Shown here: positions 30,836 through 41,210 of the stretch, piece after piece
Layout: the number at the start of each line of letters is the position of its first letter
Position numbering within the stretch: position 1 is the first letter of the stretch
The notes under the pieces: generated by a model
The model's input: the letters and a program-made list of their open reading frames with translations, nothing else
What the model was told of the DNA's origin: nothing
Databases searched by the model: none
Made by a program: the position numbers and the translations under genes
NCBI GenBank assembly: GCA_032718565.1
Contig: JAVGVS010000020.1
Span: forward strand, 1,154,968-1,218,967
Direction: 5' to 3'
DNA length: 64,000 bases
Source: Distichodus sexfasciatus
Taxonomy: Eukaryota; Chordata; Actinopteri; Characiformes; Distichodontidae

Positions 30836-32720
30836 ATCTGCAGGCTCAGTTTCACTTTTGCCATGTCGATAAATTCTCCCTCTTTCATTAAATCTCACTA
30901 CAGTATTGTGTGCTGAAGTGTGATGTTTTGGGTCAGTTCCTAGACAACTATTATCGCCTGGGCCCAGAGTCTCATAGATTAGCCTTGAATTTTGTCAGTT
31001 TACATAAACACACCTACTTTTTACATTTTTTTATATGAAATACGACCCTATAACGGGGTGTGTAAGTGCACCTAGCCGGGTTTTCAGGTCTCCATTAGCA
31101 TGAATTAGCCTTGTTCGCTCACTCCAAGTGCTGCTGAGAGAACAGCTGGATGTGGGAATGCTCCAGCGCCGGGCTAACGCCGGTGATTTAGATGACAGCT
31201 AACGGAGAGAGGGGAGAAGAGAAAAAAAGGCAAACGAGTTCATTATACCTTTCTCCACTTCCCTATCACTCCCCGAGGAGCGGTCGGAAGAGACAGGAAA
31301 GAAAGGAGAGGCTTCGGTTCCTCTTCTACAAGAACTTATTAGCGGAGGCCCGAGGGCGAGAGGACCATCGCGAGGTCACGCTTCATCTCCCGCCTCGTCT
31401 CCTCAACATTTGTATTTTTCCGCTCTCCCCAAAGCACAACTTTTATTTTTTCGCGCTGACTAGTTTAACGAATGGCGAGGCTCGAAGAGGAACGATTACC
31501 GAGGCCTCGATTCTAGCCTAATTGGATCAAGCTGACTCACAACGCGCCAAAAACAAGATGTGGCTCATCGCTTCTGATAGACGAACAATTGAAATTTGTT
31601 TTTCGTAATTAAGCGGCGCACGCCTCAAAAAGGAGACCTTTCCCTGCATAAATTTGTCTCTTTGTCCTCCCTCTCTTTCTCGCAGGGTGTATCATTAGCA
31701 GGGAATTGCTAATTATTATTTCCCTAAGGAGCAATCACTATCACTTTCTTGTAATGTGTGTGGGTGAAAAAATGGGCTATATTTGTCTCTTTTGCGAAAA
31801 TAAAATAAGAATTGAAGTAAAGTCTCATATGAATGTAATTTGTGCTCAAGCTACTGCTGCGTTCGACTGTGTGGACAGAAGTTATTTTTCCAATATTTCA
31901 TTTCTATTGCCGTTTTCTTTCATAGATGGAAAGAACTAGAACTTTTGAAAATGTTATAAACATAAAAATGTGATGATAGCCACTTACTGCAACATTACTT
32001 TCCAAGTCCGAAAGATTATGACAGTTAACACTAAAACATTATTGCTTAATGTTGACATTAGCGTAATTGTTTGCGTTGCCGAGCCTTTCGCGCAAATTAT
32101 ATTTTATGGGACGCGATAACATCAGTGATATATGACTCTAAGAACTTCTCAACCCGAATCATTAATCACGCCCTTTATTGCACTTCCATTGGCTAAAGTT
32201 GTTTAGCTACACGAGGATCCACATCGTTTGCATCCATAATCTGTTCTTGCGCAATGCAACTCATCAGATTCTGCTCACACGTCATTAACCTGTCAGGAAA
32301 AAAAGCACCCTTTCACTCTGTCCATCCCACTCAAGCTTCAGAGATAACGTAACCCCCCCCCCTCCACAATATAGCGGTCCTCAGTTAGCATGTTAGCCCC
32401 GCGGAGGAGAAACATTCGTCAAAAGCTTATTTTAAAGCACCATGAATGTCAGGCCGTGTTGCTGCTCTTAATTGAAATGTAGTCGGCCAAAGTCCTGAAA
32501 TATATCGTCCTACAGCTGGCCACGACCGGAGTGCTTTATAGTGACGCTCACAACACCTGGTGGATATTAGCGCACGGCCTCTTACAGTATTTTGTACATT
32601 CCTCACGTCGTTCTGCCTTTGATTTATCTCAGGGAGGTCAAGCAGAGATAAAAATGGTTTATTCACATTCGTTTAAGCATCGCGCTGCTGATATTGGGAT
32701 TTGCCGAGACCGGCTCACTC
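30836..32720. promoter_or_regulatory. Repeat-poor block, candidate regulatory cluster
   Basis: Almost 1.9 kb without a recognisable transposon or microsatellite. It retains CpGs (CGCCGGGCTAACGCCGGTGA at 31168, GGCCCGAGGGCGAGAGGACC at 31347) and homeodomain-type words (CAATTGAAATTTG, GTATCATTAGCAGGGAATTGCTAATTATT near 31688). Open frames up to 109 codons lack domain features. The texture fits enhancer clusters near a developmental gene, but this is not proof. Confidence 0.4.
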
Positions 32721-32734
32721 GAGCGGCTTTCGTT

Positions 32735-33215
32735 TGGAGGGTGAGAGTGTAGCTGTTAAATGCGACGTTGCCACAGCAATGAGCCTGGTGTTTGAATGAG
32801 GAAGAGGAAGAGAAGAAGGAAGACTGTCATCTGAGAGTGATTAATGTCGGGTGCTGAGCATGTTTCATGTGCACAAGACCTTCATTGGCGACTTTTGGTT
32901 CAAAACTAATGCAAATACATAACCATAAATGTCTAACTTTATATATAAAATAAATCACTGGCAATAAATCACATCACTAAATCTCATCTATGTATTATAT
33001 TTATTATAACTATATATTTTTTTCGAGGATGAGGGTGTAGGTGGTAAACACACACGTAATGTAACACTGCCGTGACAATGCACCAGTCTTTCAGAGGAGA
33101 AGGAGGAGAAGGAAGAAGAAGAAGAAGATGTCATCTGTGAGTGATTCAGGTCGGGGTGCGGAGCCCGTATTTATGTGCACGAGACTTTCGGAGGCACGTT
33201 TGGGGGAAAAACTCA
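32735..33215. repeat. Diverged ~300-bp tandem duplication, possible duplicated enhancer
   Basis: GGTGAGAGTGTAGCTGTTAAA...GTTGCCACAGCAATG...GTCATCTGAGAGTGATTAATG...GTGCACAAGACCTTC (32738-32885) is repeated as GATGAGGGTGTAGGTGGTAAA...CTGCCGTGACAATG...GTCATCTGTGAGTGATTCAGG...GTGCACGAGACTTTC (33027-33193). GTCATCTG begins at 32826 and 33130, an offset of 304. A GAAGAAGGA tract occupies the same place in each unit, and an ATGCAAAT octamer (32909-32916) lies after the first. Confidence 0.75.
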
Positions 33216-33585
33216 GCCAGTTGGACTGCAAGGCCAACAGCTGCCGTGGTGGAAACTATTAGCTCGGACTGCTAGCGTCTTTAGCCCAGCTCTCTGTCAC
33301 AGAGAAAGAGCAATTAAAGCCATGTTAATCAACCGGCTTGCCTTCCCTCCATAAGACTCCACTCACGCAAGGCCACGGTTACTTCCACCTCACGACACTT
33401 TTGCATCAAGGACGGGTGTAAATCAGCATGGCGTGGGGGGATTTGGGCCAGACGCTGGGCTTGTAGATAGTTTTCGAGATATCTGAAAGTGTGATCAACT
33501 GTTTCTTAGAACAACGATTGTGTAACGCCAGAAAATATAGCTACAATACGTTTGATATTTTTCTCACTAGAATATACTGTATGTA
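33216..33585. other. Single-copy, CpG-retaining stretch
   Basis: Continues the repeat-poor block to about 33480. No exon recognised. Confidence 0.3.
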
Positions 33586-33587
33586 AA

Positions 33588-33760
33588 GGGATTGGGAGAA
33601 GGTGGGAAATACTTTGTTACTATACTTAAGTAGAATTTTCAGTTATCTGTAAATTACTTGACTTTATTTTTGTCCAACTTTTAACTTTTACTACCTACAT
33701 TTTAGCATAAATATCTGCACTTTCTGCTCCTTACATTTCAAATCAGTGTCGTTAGGCTTG
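33588..33760. mobile_element. hAT-type element fragment (GGTGGGAAATACTTTGTTAC end)
   Basis: GGTGGGAAATACTTTGTTAC, TACTTAAGTAGAATTTTCAG and ACTTTCTGCTCCTTACATTT resemble the ends of the hAT family at 17 and 60 kb (complement CAGAGATGGGAAGTAACGAA...CTTAAGTAGAATTTTG). The opposite end was not found, so this is a terminal fragment. Confidence 0.55.
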
Positions 33761-33898
33761 TTTGGTTTAATTTAAATGACAGTTATTAGGCCATTTTGCC
33801 ATGTGTTTTACATATTCTGTATCAATAATGCACACCACCTTGTGTTTTTGAATAGAGTCTTTCATTTTCATAGCAAAATGCATAATATAAAAATTAGG

Positions 33899-33931
33899 AA
33901 TATATATATATATATATATATGTATACATAT
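33899..33931. repeat. (TA)n microsatellite
   Basis: Alternating TA with a GTATACATA end, directly next to the foldback element. Confidence 0.9.
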
Positions 33932-34123
33932 AGTCGGCGTTCTATTTATTTAGATACGGGCCAATTATGTTGAAAAACATCACAAAAATATCGATTTTTC
34001 TTTTGCAGATCTAGATTAATTTTTGAAGACCTTTTTCTTTCATATATACTACCAAAAAGAAAAATCATATTTTTGATGTTTGTCAACATAATCGCCCGTG
34101 ATTCAAATAACAGAACGCCGACT
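33932..34123. mobile_element. Foldback MITE, 192 bp, arms ~70-75 bp
   Basis: Left arm AGTCGGCGTTCTATTTATTT...TTATGTTGAAAAACATCACA and the complement of the right arm AGTCGGCGTTCTGTTATTTG...TTATGTTGACAAACATCAAA match closely through about 70 bases with small indels. Only a short unpaired centre is left, so nearly the whole element can form one hairpin. It sits at the end of a TA repeat, which may have been its target. No coding. Confidence 0.85.
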
Positions 34124-34152
34124 TCCGACTCTTTACGGCAGATCGGGTCACA

Positions 34153-34215
34153 TATATGTGTGTGTGTGTGTGTGTGTATAAATAAAATGAGGAGTATAGA
34201 TATATATATATATTG
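34153..34215. repeat. (TG)n then (TA)n microsatellites
   Basis: TG repeat at about 34157-34178 and TA repeat at 34200-34213. Confidence 0.9.
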
Positions 34216-34284
34216 CACATAGATATTATTATGGTACAATTAAAACCCTTTACTTTCGTACCTTCATCTTTATCACCTCTCATT

Positions 34285-34350
34285 TTCCCTCCCCCCTCTC
34301 TCTATTTTTTGTTGGGGGTGGGGTGAAGGGGGGGTGCTTGTGGTGGGAGC
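34285..34350. repeat. C/T-run then G-run tract
   Basis: CCCTCCCCCCTCTCTC followed by GTTGGGGGTGGGGTGAAGGG and a 7-G run. The G part has quadruplex potential. Confidence 0.75.
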
Positions 34351-34760
34351 ACTGCCCTTCCCCTCTGTGTCAACCTTGCCATAACCCCGGGCTCCTGAAC
34401 CCACTTGTACGTTTTAGTCCCCGATAATAAACCGACATCTGCAGAACTTACAAGTGCCCAGCCGAAAGTTAATTGAGTAAATTGAAGCAAGCTGTGGCTC
34501 AGTAGTGATCTATGAGTCCCGGTCCAGGGCCCAGAAGGGAGACAACAGATTTACTGCGAAGACAGTGGGCGGCCTTTTGTTCACAGGCGCTGTTCATGGG
34601 GAAGTTTGGAGGTCAGGTCAGATTAAAATATCTCCAAGAACAAAATGGAGTAATTTGAGGTATTATAAGGAGTAAGCAGCCAGTTTCCACCAGCCGGTCA
34701 GGTGTGATTTATTTGATTTTAAGCCCCCCTCCTGGTGCCTTTTTCATCTGACTTTCACAC
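34351..34760. other. Candidate conserved non-coding stretch
   Basis: GC-balanced and repeat-free, with CCGAAAGTTAATTGAGTAAATTG at 34461. No exon recognised. Confidence 0.3.
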
Positions 34761-34761
34761 A

Positions 34762-34922
34762 CACACATTGATACACACACACATCCAACCCACTGCTGCT
34801 CTATTATTTAGGATTTATAGATAAGGCCCTATTAACACGTCCCTTAGTTATGGTCGACATAAGATTGAAAGACCGAGTGTGTGTATGTGTGTGTGGAGGA
34901 GAGAGAGAGAGAGAGAGAGATG
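34762..34922. repeat. (CA)n, (GT)n and (GA)n tracts
   Basis: CA-rich sequence at 34762-34785, GT repeat at 34878-34894 and GA repeat at 34900-34920, separated by single-copy DNA. Confidence 0.85.
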
Positions 34923-35105
34923 CATAACAGGGGTAAATAAATATCATGGGGATTTCTCCACAGGGGCAGCTCCTCCATTGATCTCCCTCCTTGTGCCGGG
35001 TGCCCTGAGGGGCCTTGATCACAACGCTGGTATTCATCTAAAACTACAGGGAAGACTGCAGATTCAGAGAGTGACAGAGAATGAGGGTGTTGGTGTGTTA
35101 CGATT
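34923..35105. other. Single-copy patch between microsatellites
   Basis: GC-balanced sequence (CACAGGGGCAGCTCCTCC; GTATTCATCTAAAACTACAG) with mutually overlapping open frames on both strands. No coding evidence. Possibly a conserved element. Confidence 0.3.
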
Positions 35106-35236
35106 CCCTCTCTCTCTCTCTCTCTCTCTCCTGGCCTAGTGAGGTAGTCCACTTGTGCAGATTGTGTTAATTGAGCGGCAGCCCCTTGCTGCTTGAAGGG
35201 CCCATAAACTCTGTGTGTGTGTGTGTGTGTGCATAT
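35106..35236. repeat. (CT)n and (GT)n microsatellites
   Basis: CT repeat at 35107-35131 and GT repeat at 35212-35231. Confidence 0.9.
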
Positions 35237-35704
35237 ATGTGTGCGAAAGTGTGTGTTCTGACATAAAAAGATAAATACCTCCGCATGCATTATGGACAAA
35301 GAGCGGATATCCCAAAATGAGCTTTTTAGAGCATTTTTCGTACAGGAAATCTCATCACTAACAATTTAAAGCTCTTAATTTTTATTGGCAGTTAACAGCT
35401 TTAAAAAAAAAAAACACTGATTTTGGCACCTGTTTCACCTAGCCACAATTTTCATCATTTTGACCGCGCCACAAAATTAATTATCGTGAGGATGCATTTA
35501 AAACATTTAAACTGGTTTGTATTTTTGGAGTTCTTGGATTTGGATTTGTGAAACAGCGGCTACCTTGTGTGTAAAAACAGCTGATGGCACTCCTGAGCAC
35601 TAGTTAAAATGCTTGTAAAAAGTCTGGAAATTTTTCTACCTTAGAATTTAATAAGAGAAAACACAGACTATAAAGTGCATTAAATACTAAATATAAATAC
35701 AGAT
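35237..35704. other. AT-rich stretch, nothing recognised
   Basis: A 12-base A run at 35403. No family identified. Confidence 0.4.
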
Positions 35705-35705
35705 T

Positions 35706-36477
35706 TTAAAGGTTCATTACATGATAGTTTGTTGTAAAGGTCAGTTTTATGATGTAATGATATTAAACACAACTGAGCAGCAGCACAACACTCACAGTTG
35801 TGTCGATGTCACTGCTGGGTTTTAAGAATTACCCATCTCCTAAAAAGTCCAGCTCAATCTGCGATCAGAACCTTAACAGAATTTATTCTAAATAAAGTGA
35901 TCAGTGTGTTAAAAGCCCCATATTTTTTCAGCAAGTTAAAATAGGTGTATGAGCTCCACTAAACATGTCTCTCAAGTAATTTGCTGAAAATATCTCTCAG
36001 ATTAGGCTTTTTCTTACATTTTATTACTCTTTATTACAGTCCCTTTCAGAACAGGCTGTTTCTCATTAGTATTCCTAAATGCAATTTACACGGCCCTCAC
36101 TCCGGAGCTGTGGTGTAGACGGCATGGCGAGAGTTTATAATCCACGACTGCTGCTAACAGATCATCCATACAGCCGTAGATATTCAAACAAGTACACCCA
36201 CCGGTAGACTTTCATCTGTGATTCCTACGCTAGCACTTGAGAGAAATCATGGCGATCAGGCAGGCTGCCAGCAGTTCTACTCTGGTGGGCGGAGCTCAGA
36301 TAACAGGATGGAGTTATTCAAATGTCCCCTACTGTGACTCGAATTTCTGACATTAGTAAATTAACACTAACACAACTGACCATTTTTATCAACCTTACAG
36401 TGTGTAGAGGCAGAACAGACCCAAATGGATGTCCACATAACAGAAAAAGTGAATTTTTCATAATATGGGACCTTTAA
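35706..36477. mobile_element. TTAA-flanked non-autonomous DNA transposon
   Basis: The right end CATAATATGGGACCTTTAA is a block I recognise as a common fish repeat terminus. Its complement TTAAAGGTCCCATATTATG aligns with the left end TTAAAGGTTCATTACATGA at 14 of 19 positions. TTAA occurs exactly at both ends (35706-35709, 36474-36477), the target of piggyBac-type transposases. The interior includes GGTGGGCGGAGCTCAG and has no transposase. Confidence 0.65.
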
Positions 36478-37508
36478 TCGGTGAAGTAGACGATGGCTGA
36501 AGACCGCTCATAACTTTCCATTAGTTCCAGTTCCAGTCTGTGATCGCACAACTAGGAACTGCATTTGACAGTTTTGTGAGTAGTTTTAATGTCCTTAACG
36601 GCGTATAGTACTGTGTAAAAGTACTGGTTTCATTTGTTTATATTTTGCTAGGTTATTAGAAAACAGTTGTAGTGATTTGTTGCAACACGTGCAAACATAC
36701 ATGTAAATGCAATGCAAATAAAGGACAAAAACTGACCAAGAAACAAAATAGGACAAAATAAGTAGTGGCTCAAGAATTTCATTAATAGTTAGGTTTGATT
36801 GTTAATAACATACATCATACTGTCATGTCATCCATCTGATCCCGGTGTGATTAACCAAATTTTTCTTGATAAAATTTTAAATAACTTTTATAAACAATTA
36901 AATGAAAGAACAATCCAGATATCTAAAGAAAAAATATCTGAGCATTAACCATTTAAAACCACTAAACAAAAACCAAAATACTAATCACTACAACTCATGC
37001 AGCGCATAGCCCTAATGCTGTTAGAGTTCTTCTTTTCTTCACATAAGTCGCTGCTCCTTAACAGCTAATAAGGTTTATGAAAACATATGCTGTCCCTGCG
37101 GAAGATCGTTTAGCTGTTTTGTTGGTAATTTGGCCCGTTTCTCAGCCTGGCTTTATTAGCTCTCTCCTTAAGCATGCACAGCGTCTTAATCCGAGGAGGC
37201 GGGACACTTTCGGTGTAATAGGCGCTTTAACGAACGGGTAAGTATAGAGATGACGGCTTAGATAATTAACACGGTCTGGATCAATGGCTCTTCAGTCTCA
37301 TGTGCTCCTTTGAGTTTCTCATTCATTTAAGACCTGGGGAAGTGGTAGAACTATCTAGAACTAGCAAGCTATTTAGTATTAAAACCACCTGAGCGCCAGC
37401 TTTAAAAACATATAAACCGATGTTGTGCCATTTTTAAGCCGAGCCTAAACTTAGTTTGGTTAGCTCAGATTTTGGTTATGCTACAGATATAAGCATTGCG
37501 AATATTAG
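36478..37508. other. Mostly single-copy stretch with one short repeat
   Basis: TAGTGATTTGTTGCAACACG...CATACATGTAA (36670-36708) belongs to the GTGATTTATTGCAA family also seen at 16.6 and 49.7 kb. The part 37020-37320 is GC-balanced and may be conserved DNA (CCTGGCTTTATTAGCTCTC). Confidence 0.35.
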
Positions 37509-37723
37509 CAGTGTTAAGTGAAGCTTTTAAATGATAGCTTTTCTTCAAACTGCAAACTACTTCTGATTAAATGTAATCTGCTATTGCCAAACTACTGATT
37601 TTATTTAGTAGTTTACCTACATCCAAGCTGTCGTAGCTACACATTTTTACTTCTGACTTTGCCGCAGGTAGGACTCCATCCTCCAGTTCATCCTGCAGCT
37701 GCCGGCGCCGGTGATGCAATTAC
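37509..37723 (+). mobile_element. hAT-like 'GTAGCT-rich' element, copy 3 (partial)
   Basis: Starts CAGTGTTAAGTGAAGCTTTT (family start CAGTGTTGGGGAAGCTACTTTT). It continues with AACTGCAAACTACTTCTGAT, TTACCTACATCCAAGCTGTC, then GACTCCATCC and GCAGCTGCCGGCGCC. The right half is lost. Confidence 0.6.
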
Positions 37724-38470
37724 TGTTATTAGCACAGGCACATTAGCTTATCAAATGCCACTTCTGCTAGTTTGACACTAACTGGTGAAATATCTGGTTT
37801 CTTTTGTGACTAAGTGTTGGTTTTTACCAGGACTACATCTCAGTTGTTTTAAAGATGGTGCTATTTGCTTTTAAACGACAGCATTTTAACCTTAACCCTC
37901 AACTTCTAGAACAGGGCTGAGCTGGTCAGTGTCACTTGTCTGTTGCTAGCCAATCAAAATCGAGGAAGGGGCGGGAACAGTCAAGAACTCTCTAACAACA
38001 ATGGCAGTGTATCTGGCTTTTATTTTATACAGTTCTAATAAGATAAAACAATTAGTAGTTGTATTCGTAATCAAAAGCGCCTCCAGCTGTTTTCTTGCAC
38101 ACAGTTTACCTATGCGCCCAATCTCTACATCTCAGTGACATGCGTTAGTATCTAGTTCAAACGCTGCTGCTAATGCCAAGATGTGATTTCTCTTCTTTGT
38201 AAAGATAATGTCATTTATTTTGGCCAAACTACCAATCTCAAAGGAACACATTACAATTTATGTCGTTAACATTTACATGAAATAGGAACGAACACAGAAG
38301 TGCCTGATGACACTTTTCGTAATTTAGCAACAACAAGCGCTAAGAGAAGCACCAAGAAAGCGCTCTGGACGGAGGTTTTGACCGCTCTCAGCGCAAAAAA
38401 GCATTTGGTGGAAACAGGCCTCAATGAACTGCCCGCTCTGTCTCCCCATTCTGTTCACAGCCCAACGTGC
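37724..38470. other. Unassigned, probably partly transposon-derived
   Basis: GCCAATCAAAATCGAGGAAGG at 37949 and CTCAGCGCAAAAAAGCATTT near 38387 resemble words from other fish DNA elements, but no ends were found. Confidence 0.3.
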
Positions 38471-38471
38471 C

Positions 38472-38646
38472 TCATGCCATAATGCATTCTGGGATGTGTT
38501 TGTGCCAGGCCCCAGACTTAACACATCTAATCAGGTTCCCATCCACTGCCTCTTCCACTGCAAATCTCTCCTTCTTCCTCCTCCTCCTCCCACCATCGTC
38601 ATCATCATCATCATCATCATCATCACTGTGCCTCTTGTTTGGACAG
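38472..38646 (+). repeat. Interspersed repeat with (CAT)n, copy 1
   Basis: TCATGCCATAATGCATTCTGGGATGTGTTT, CAGGCCCCAGACTTAACACATCT, a CTTCCTCCTCCTCCTCCC tract, (CAT)n at about 38600-38624, and CCTCTTGTTTGGACAG. The complement of 59583-59750 has the same blocks in the same order, so this is one repeat family in opposite orientations 21 kb apart. Ends and class are unknown. GCATTCTGGGAT resembles the core of ZNF143-type sites. Confidence 0.75.
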
Positions 38647-38699
38647 TTAAATGTTATAATGTCACTGATTATTAGTGCACCTTTTCTCTCTTTTCCCTT

Positions 38700-38863
38700 G
38701 TTTCGATCTGACTTTTGGACTCTCTCAGTTGCCCACAGGAAGGAGAGAGGAGGGAGGAGAAGAGAGGGAGGAGGAGAGCGGCAGGTTGAGCCAAGCCTCG
38801 CTTGATAGGTTAGGCTGCGGAGAATGTGCCCGGACGAGTAAATGATTATGGAGAGGGGCGGAG

Positions 38864-38899
<36 letters not shown>

Positions 38900-39125
38900 C
38901 TTGCTGTTCGGCCATAATGCACTTCAAAGGTCCAGCCGGCCAGGTTAAATGAAAAGCAAATGTGTTGCCCTGCTGCGCGAATACCTCGAATGTTTTAGCA
39001 GGTGCAAGCAATGAGGGAGGCAAGAAAATGGACCTGACTGCACCCTACCTCCTCCCGAGTTGGGGGGGGAGAGCGAGAGAAAGAAGGAGAAAGAGAGAGA
39101 GAGAGAGAGAGGAGAGAGAGGTAGG
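38700..39125. repeat. Purine-rich tracts with (GA)n
   Basis: GGAGAGAGGAGGGAGGAGAAG at about 38741-38780, (GA)n at 38868-38896 and again at 39066-39120. The sequence between (38800-38860, 38900-39060) is single copy and GC-balanced. Confidence 0.85.
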
Positions 39126-39517
39126 AGTCTCCCCTTCATCAGCTGCAGAGGGCAAGCTCTGGGCTCGCAAGAAAGGCCAGCAAGGTCATGGGTGCAGGTC
39201 ATGGAGTTGATAATCATAAAATAGTAATTTTTTTCAGAAGAAAGGGAGCTTGGTGAGAAAAGACGCCATCAAAATGGATTCTGCAATATTTTCTCACACA
39301 GCTCAGCAACTGCACCTCCTGCAAATTTATATTTATTTGTCACAGCTACATGTTAGAGTATAAATACAACACGCATTGAATAAGATCATATGTGCAAAGG
39401 AAAGTTTATAAATACTTTTTAAAGAATTTGAAATCTAAGGTAATATAAATAGAGATATAGACCAAATATTTTCAAATGAACATTAATTATTAAAAGAACA
39501 ATGCACGTATCACAAAT

Positions 39518-39519
<2 letters not shown>
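39126..39519. other. Single-copy stretch
   Basis: No feature recognised. Confidence 0.4.

Positions 39520-39595
<76 letters not shown>
39520..39595. repeat. (AAT)n microsatellite, about 25 units
   Basis: Uninterrupted ATA/AAT repeat of about 75 bases. The minus-strand Tyr-repeat frame is a by-product. Confidence 0.95.
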
Positions 39596-39970
39596 GTTTT
39601 TATTGTTATTATTTTTGTTATTACTGTTGCTCGGTAGGTACTTCCCAGGTGTCAAAAGATGGCCCGTTAGGACCTACTTCAGACCAAAACAATATCACCA
39701 TATTTTCACCACAAGATCTGACATGTTTCTCTAGATTAAAAAAAGCTACTGAATGATTTAAGCTCAGGAGGCCTAATGACAGACATTTGAACTGAATAAT
39801 CGCCTCCAGAACTGGCATATGCAGGAAACTTCTTACATTAGCGAATGGTGAAATGCCCCACCTTAGCCACAGCAGCAAGCGTGTGTGGATTATTATAAAA
39901 TATAGATTAGTAAAGATAACCATTTAAAATCAGCTTAATGCAGACCTGCAGATGTTGGTTGCAAGGTAAG
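39596..39970. other. AT-rich stretch, nothing recognised
   Basis: No family or exon identified. Confidence 0.4.
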
Positions 39971-39989
39971 TCGCATGGTGTGTGTGTGT

Positions 39990-40166
39990 GTTTGGGTCCA
40001 TGTGATGAGTGGCATTGTGGGGACTATCTCAAAATCACTTTAATCTTGTTTAGTTTTGTGGGGACATTTGAGAGGTCCCTGAGGAAAAATGACTGATTGA
40101 AAATGTACTTTTATTTGAGAAATCAAAAGAGGTAAAAGATGTGCTTTTAGTTACTGAGGTTATACA
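39990..40166 (+). repeat. Fish GTGGGGAC repeat, copy 1
   Basis: CATTGTGGGGACTATCTCAA, TTTTGTGGGGACATTTGAGA, AAAATGACTGATTGAAAATG, TATTTGAGAAATCAAAAGAGG and TAAAAGATGTGCTTTTAGTTA. The same blocks occur in order at 43.2-43.4 kb. The next block in the other copy is GGTTAGGGTTAG(TG)n; here a poly-G run takes its place. Confidence 0.7.
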
Positions 40167-40263
<97 letters not shown>

Positions 40264-40272
40264 GGGGGGGGG
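40167..40272. repeat. Poly-G homopolymer, 96 uninterrupted G
   Basis: G at every position from 40167 to 40262, then T and nine more G. No other homopolymer in the window is near this length. It sits exactly where the sister repeat at 43.4 kb has TTAGGGTTAG and (TG)n. It could be a sequencing or assembly artefact of a G-rich microsatellite, or a true G-tract. Confidence 0.9.
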
Positions 40273-40273
40273 T

Positions 40274-40630
40274 GACTGAACAGGGTTCACTGAAAAGGTG
40301 TGTGTAGTTTTTATCACATCTCACCAACAGTTGGCACTATTTCCTAAATGAAGCAAACCTCAGAAGAGCTTGGAATAACTGTCAGGAAGGAGATTGACAC
40401 TCAGTTATACTGATTTATATTAATTACTTAGGCAATGTGACTGTTATTTAACATGTCTAAAATAATCAGTATTCAAGGTTCTTAAAAAGAGATTTGCTGT
40501 ATATTATTTATGTGTCATGCTTTGTGTTATTGCCTTTATATCAGTTACCATAATTATTATAGACTACCTTTGGGACAGACTGACTTTTATAGGCATTTTA
40601 TTAATTTTATAATACATTAATTTATATATA
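40274..40630. other. AT-rich stretch
   Basis: No feature recognised. Confidence 0.4.
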
Positions 40631-40631
40631 T

Positions 40632-41140
40632 CAGACCCTCTAGAATTTTGCGATGTTGCAATCGCAACTATTAACGTAAATTCAGCCAATCCCTGCAATT
40701 TCATTACCACCATGCAATTTTTTACCAATTACCGCAACTTTTCCACAATTTTTGACCAATCATTGTCGTTTTCCGCAAAGCATTGAGCCATACGTCAGCG
40801 AACTCACTTCCTTGTTGCATTTAGAAAACGCAGGAAACGTGATAAAAATGCCTCACATTTACCTTCAAAAATAACAGAATGATTAATGGTTAATAAAAAT
40901 AATAGTGTTTTTAGTTTTTAATTTTAGTTATTTTTATTCATTTTATTTTAATTACTTGTTAAAGAATCCTTATATAAAGGGGGACAAAATGTTCCACAAC
41001 TTTGACTTCCTCCGGCAACTTTATTGCAACAAAACACCTAAAAACAACTGATCACAGTTTTTTAGAAAAGCTGCTGCAAAAACAGGCATTTTAGGCTGCA
41101 ACAATCTTTTTAAAAATCCTGTGAAATCCTGGAGGGACTG
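40632..41140. mobile_element. Non-autonomous hAT-type transposon (CAGTCCCTCC ends)
   Basis: Left end CAGACCCTCTAGAATTTTGC and complement of the right end CAGTCCCTCCAGGATTTCAC are terminal inverted repeats of a type I know from fish. Flanks are ATATATAT (40624-40631) and ATATAGAT (41141-41148), identical at 7 of 8 bases, so an 8-bp target duplication is likely. The interior has repeated GCAACTTT and TGCAAT words and no transposase. Confidence 0.75.
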
Positions 41141-41210
41141 ATATAGATTTTTTCCTGCTAAACATAATGTTTTAATATAGCAAAGAATATTTATACTACA
41201 TATAAATATA

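Noticed and set aside
32427..32752. Open frames of 73-79 codons on opposite strands in a repeat-poor block
   Set aside because: They overlap each other, have no domain, and lack splice context; the block is better read as non-coding.
38472..39023. 183-codon minus-strand open frame with Asp and Ser/Leu runs
   Set aside because: The Asp run is (GAT)n and the Ser/Leu run is (CT)n; the rest overlaps an interspersed repeat found inverted at 59.6 kb.
39520..39595. CRISPR-like or other regularly spaced array
   Set aside because: It is a plain trinucleotide microsatellite without spacers; nothing else in the window has repeat-spacer form.
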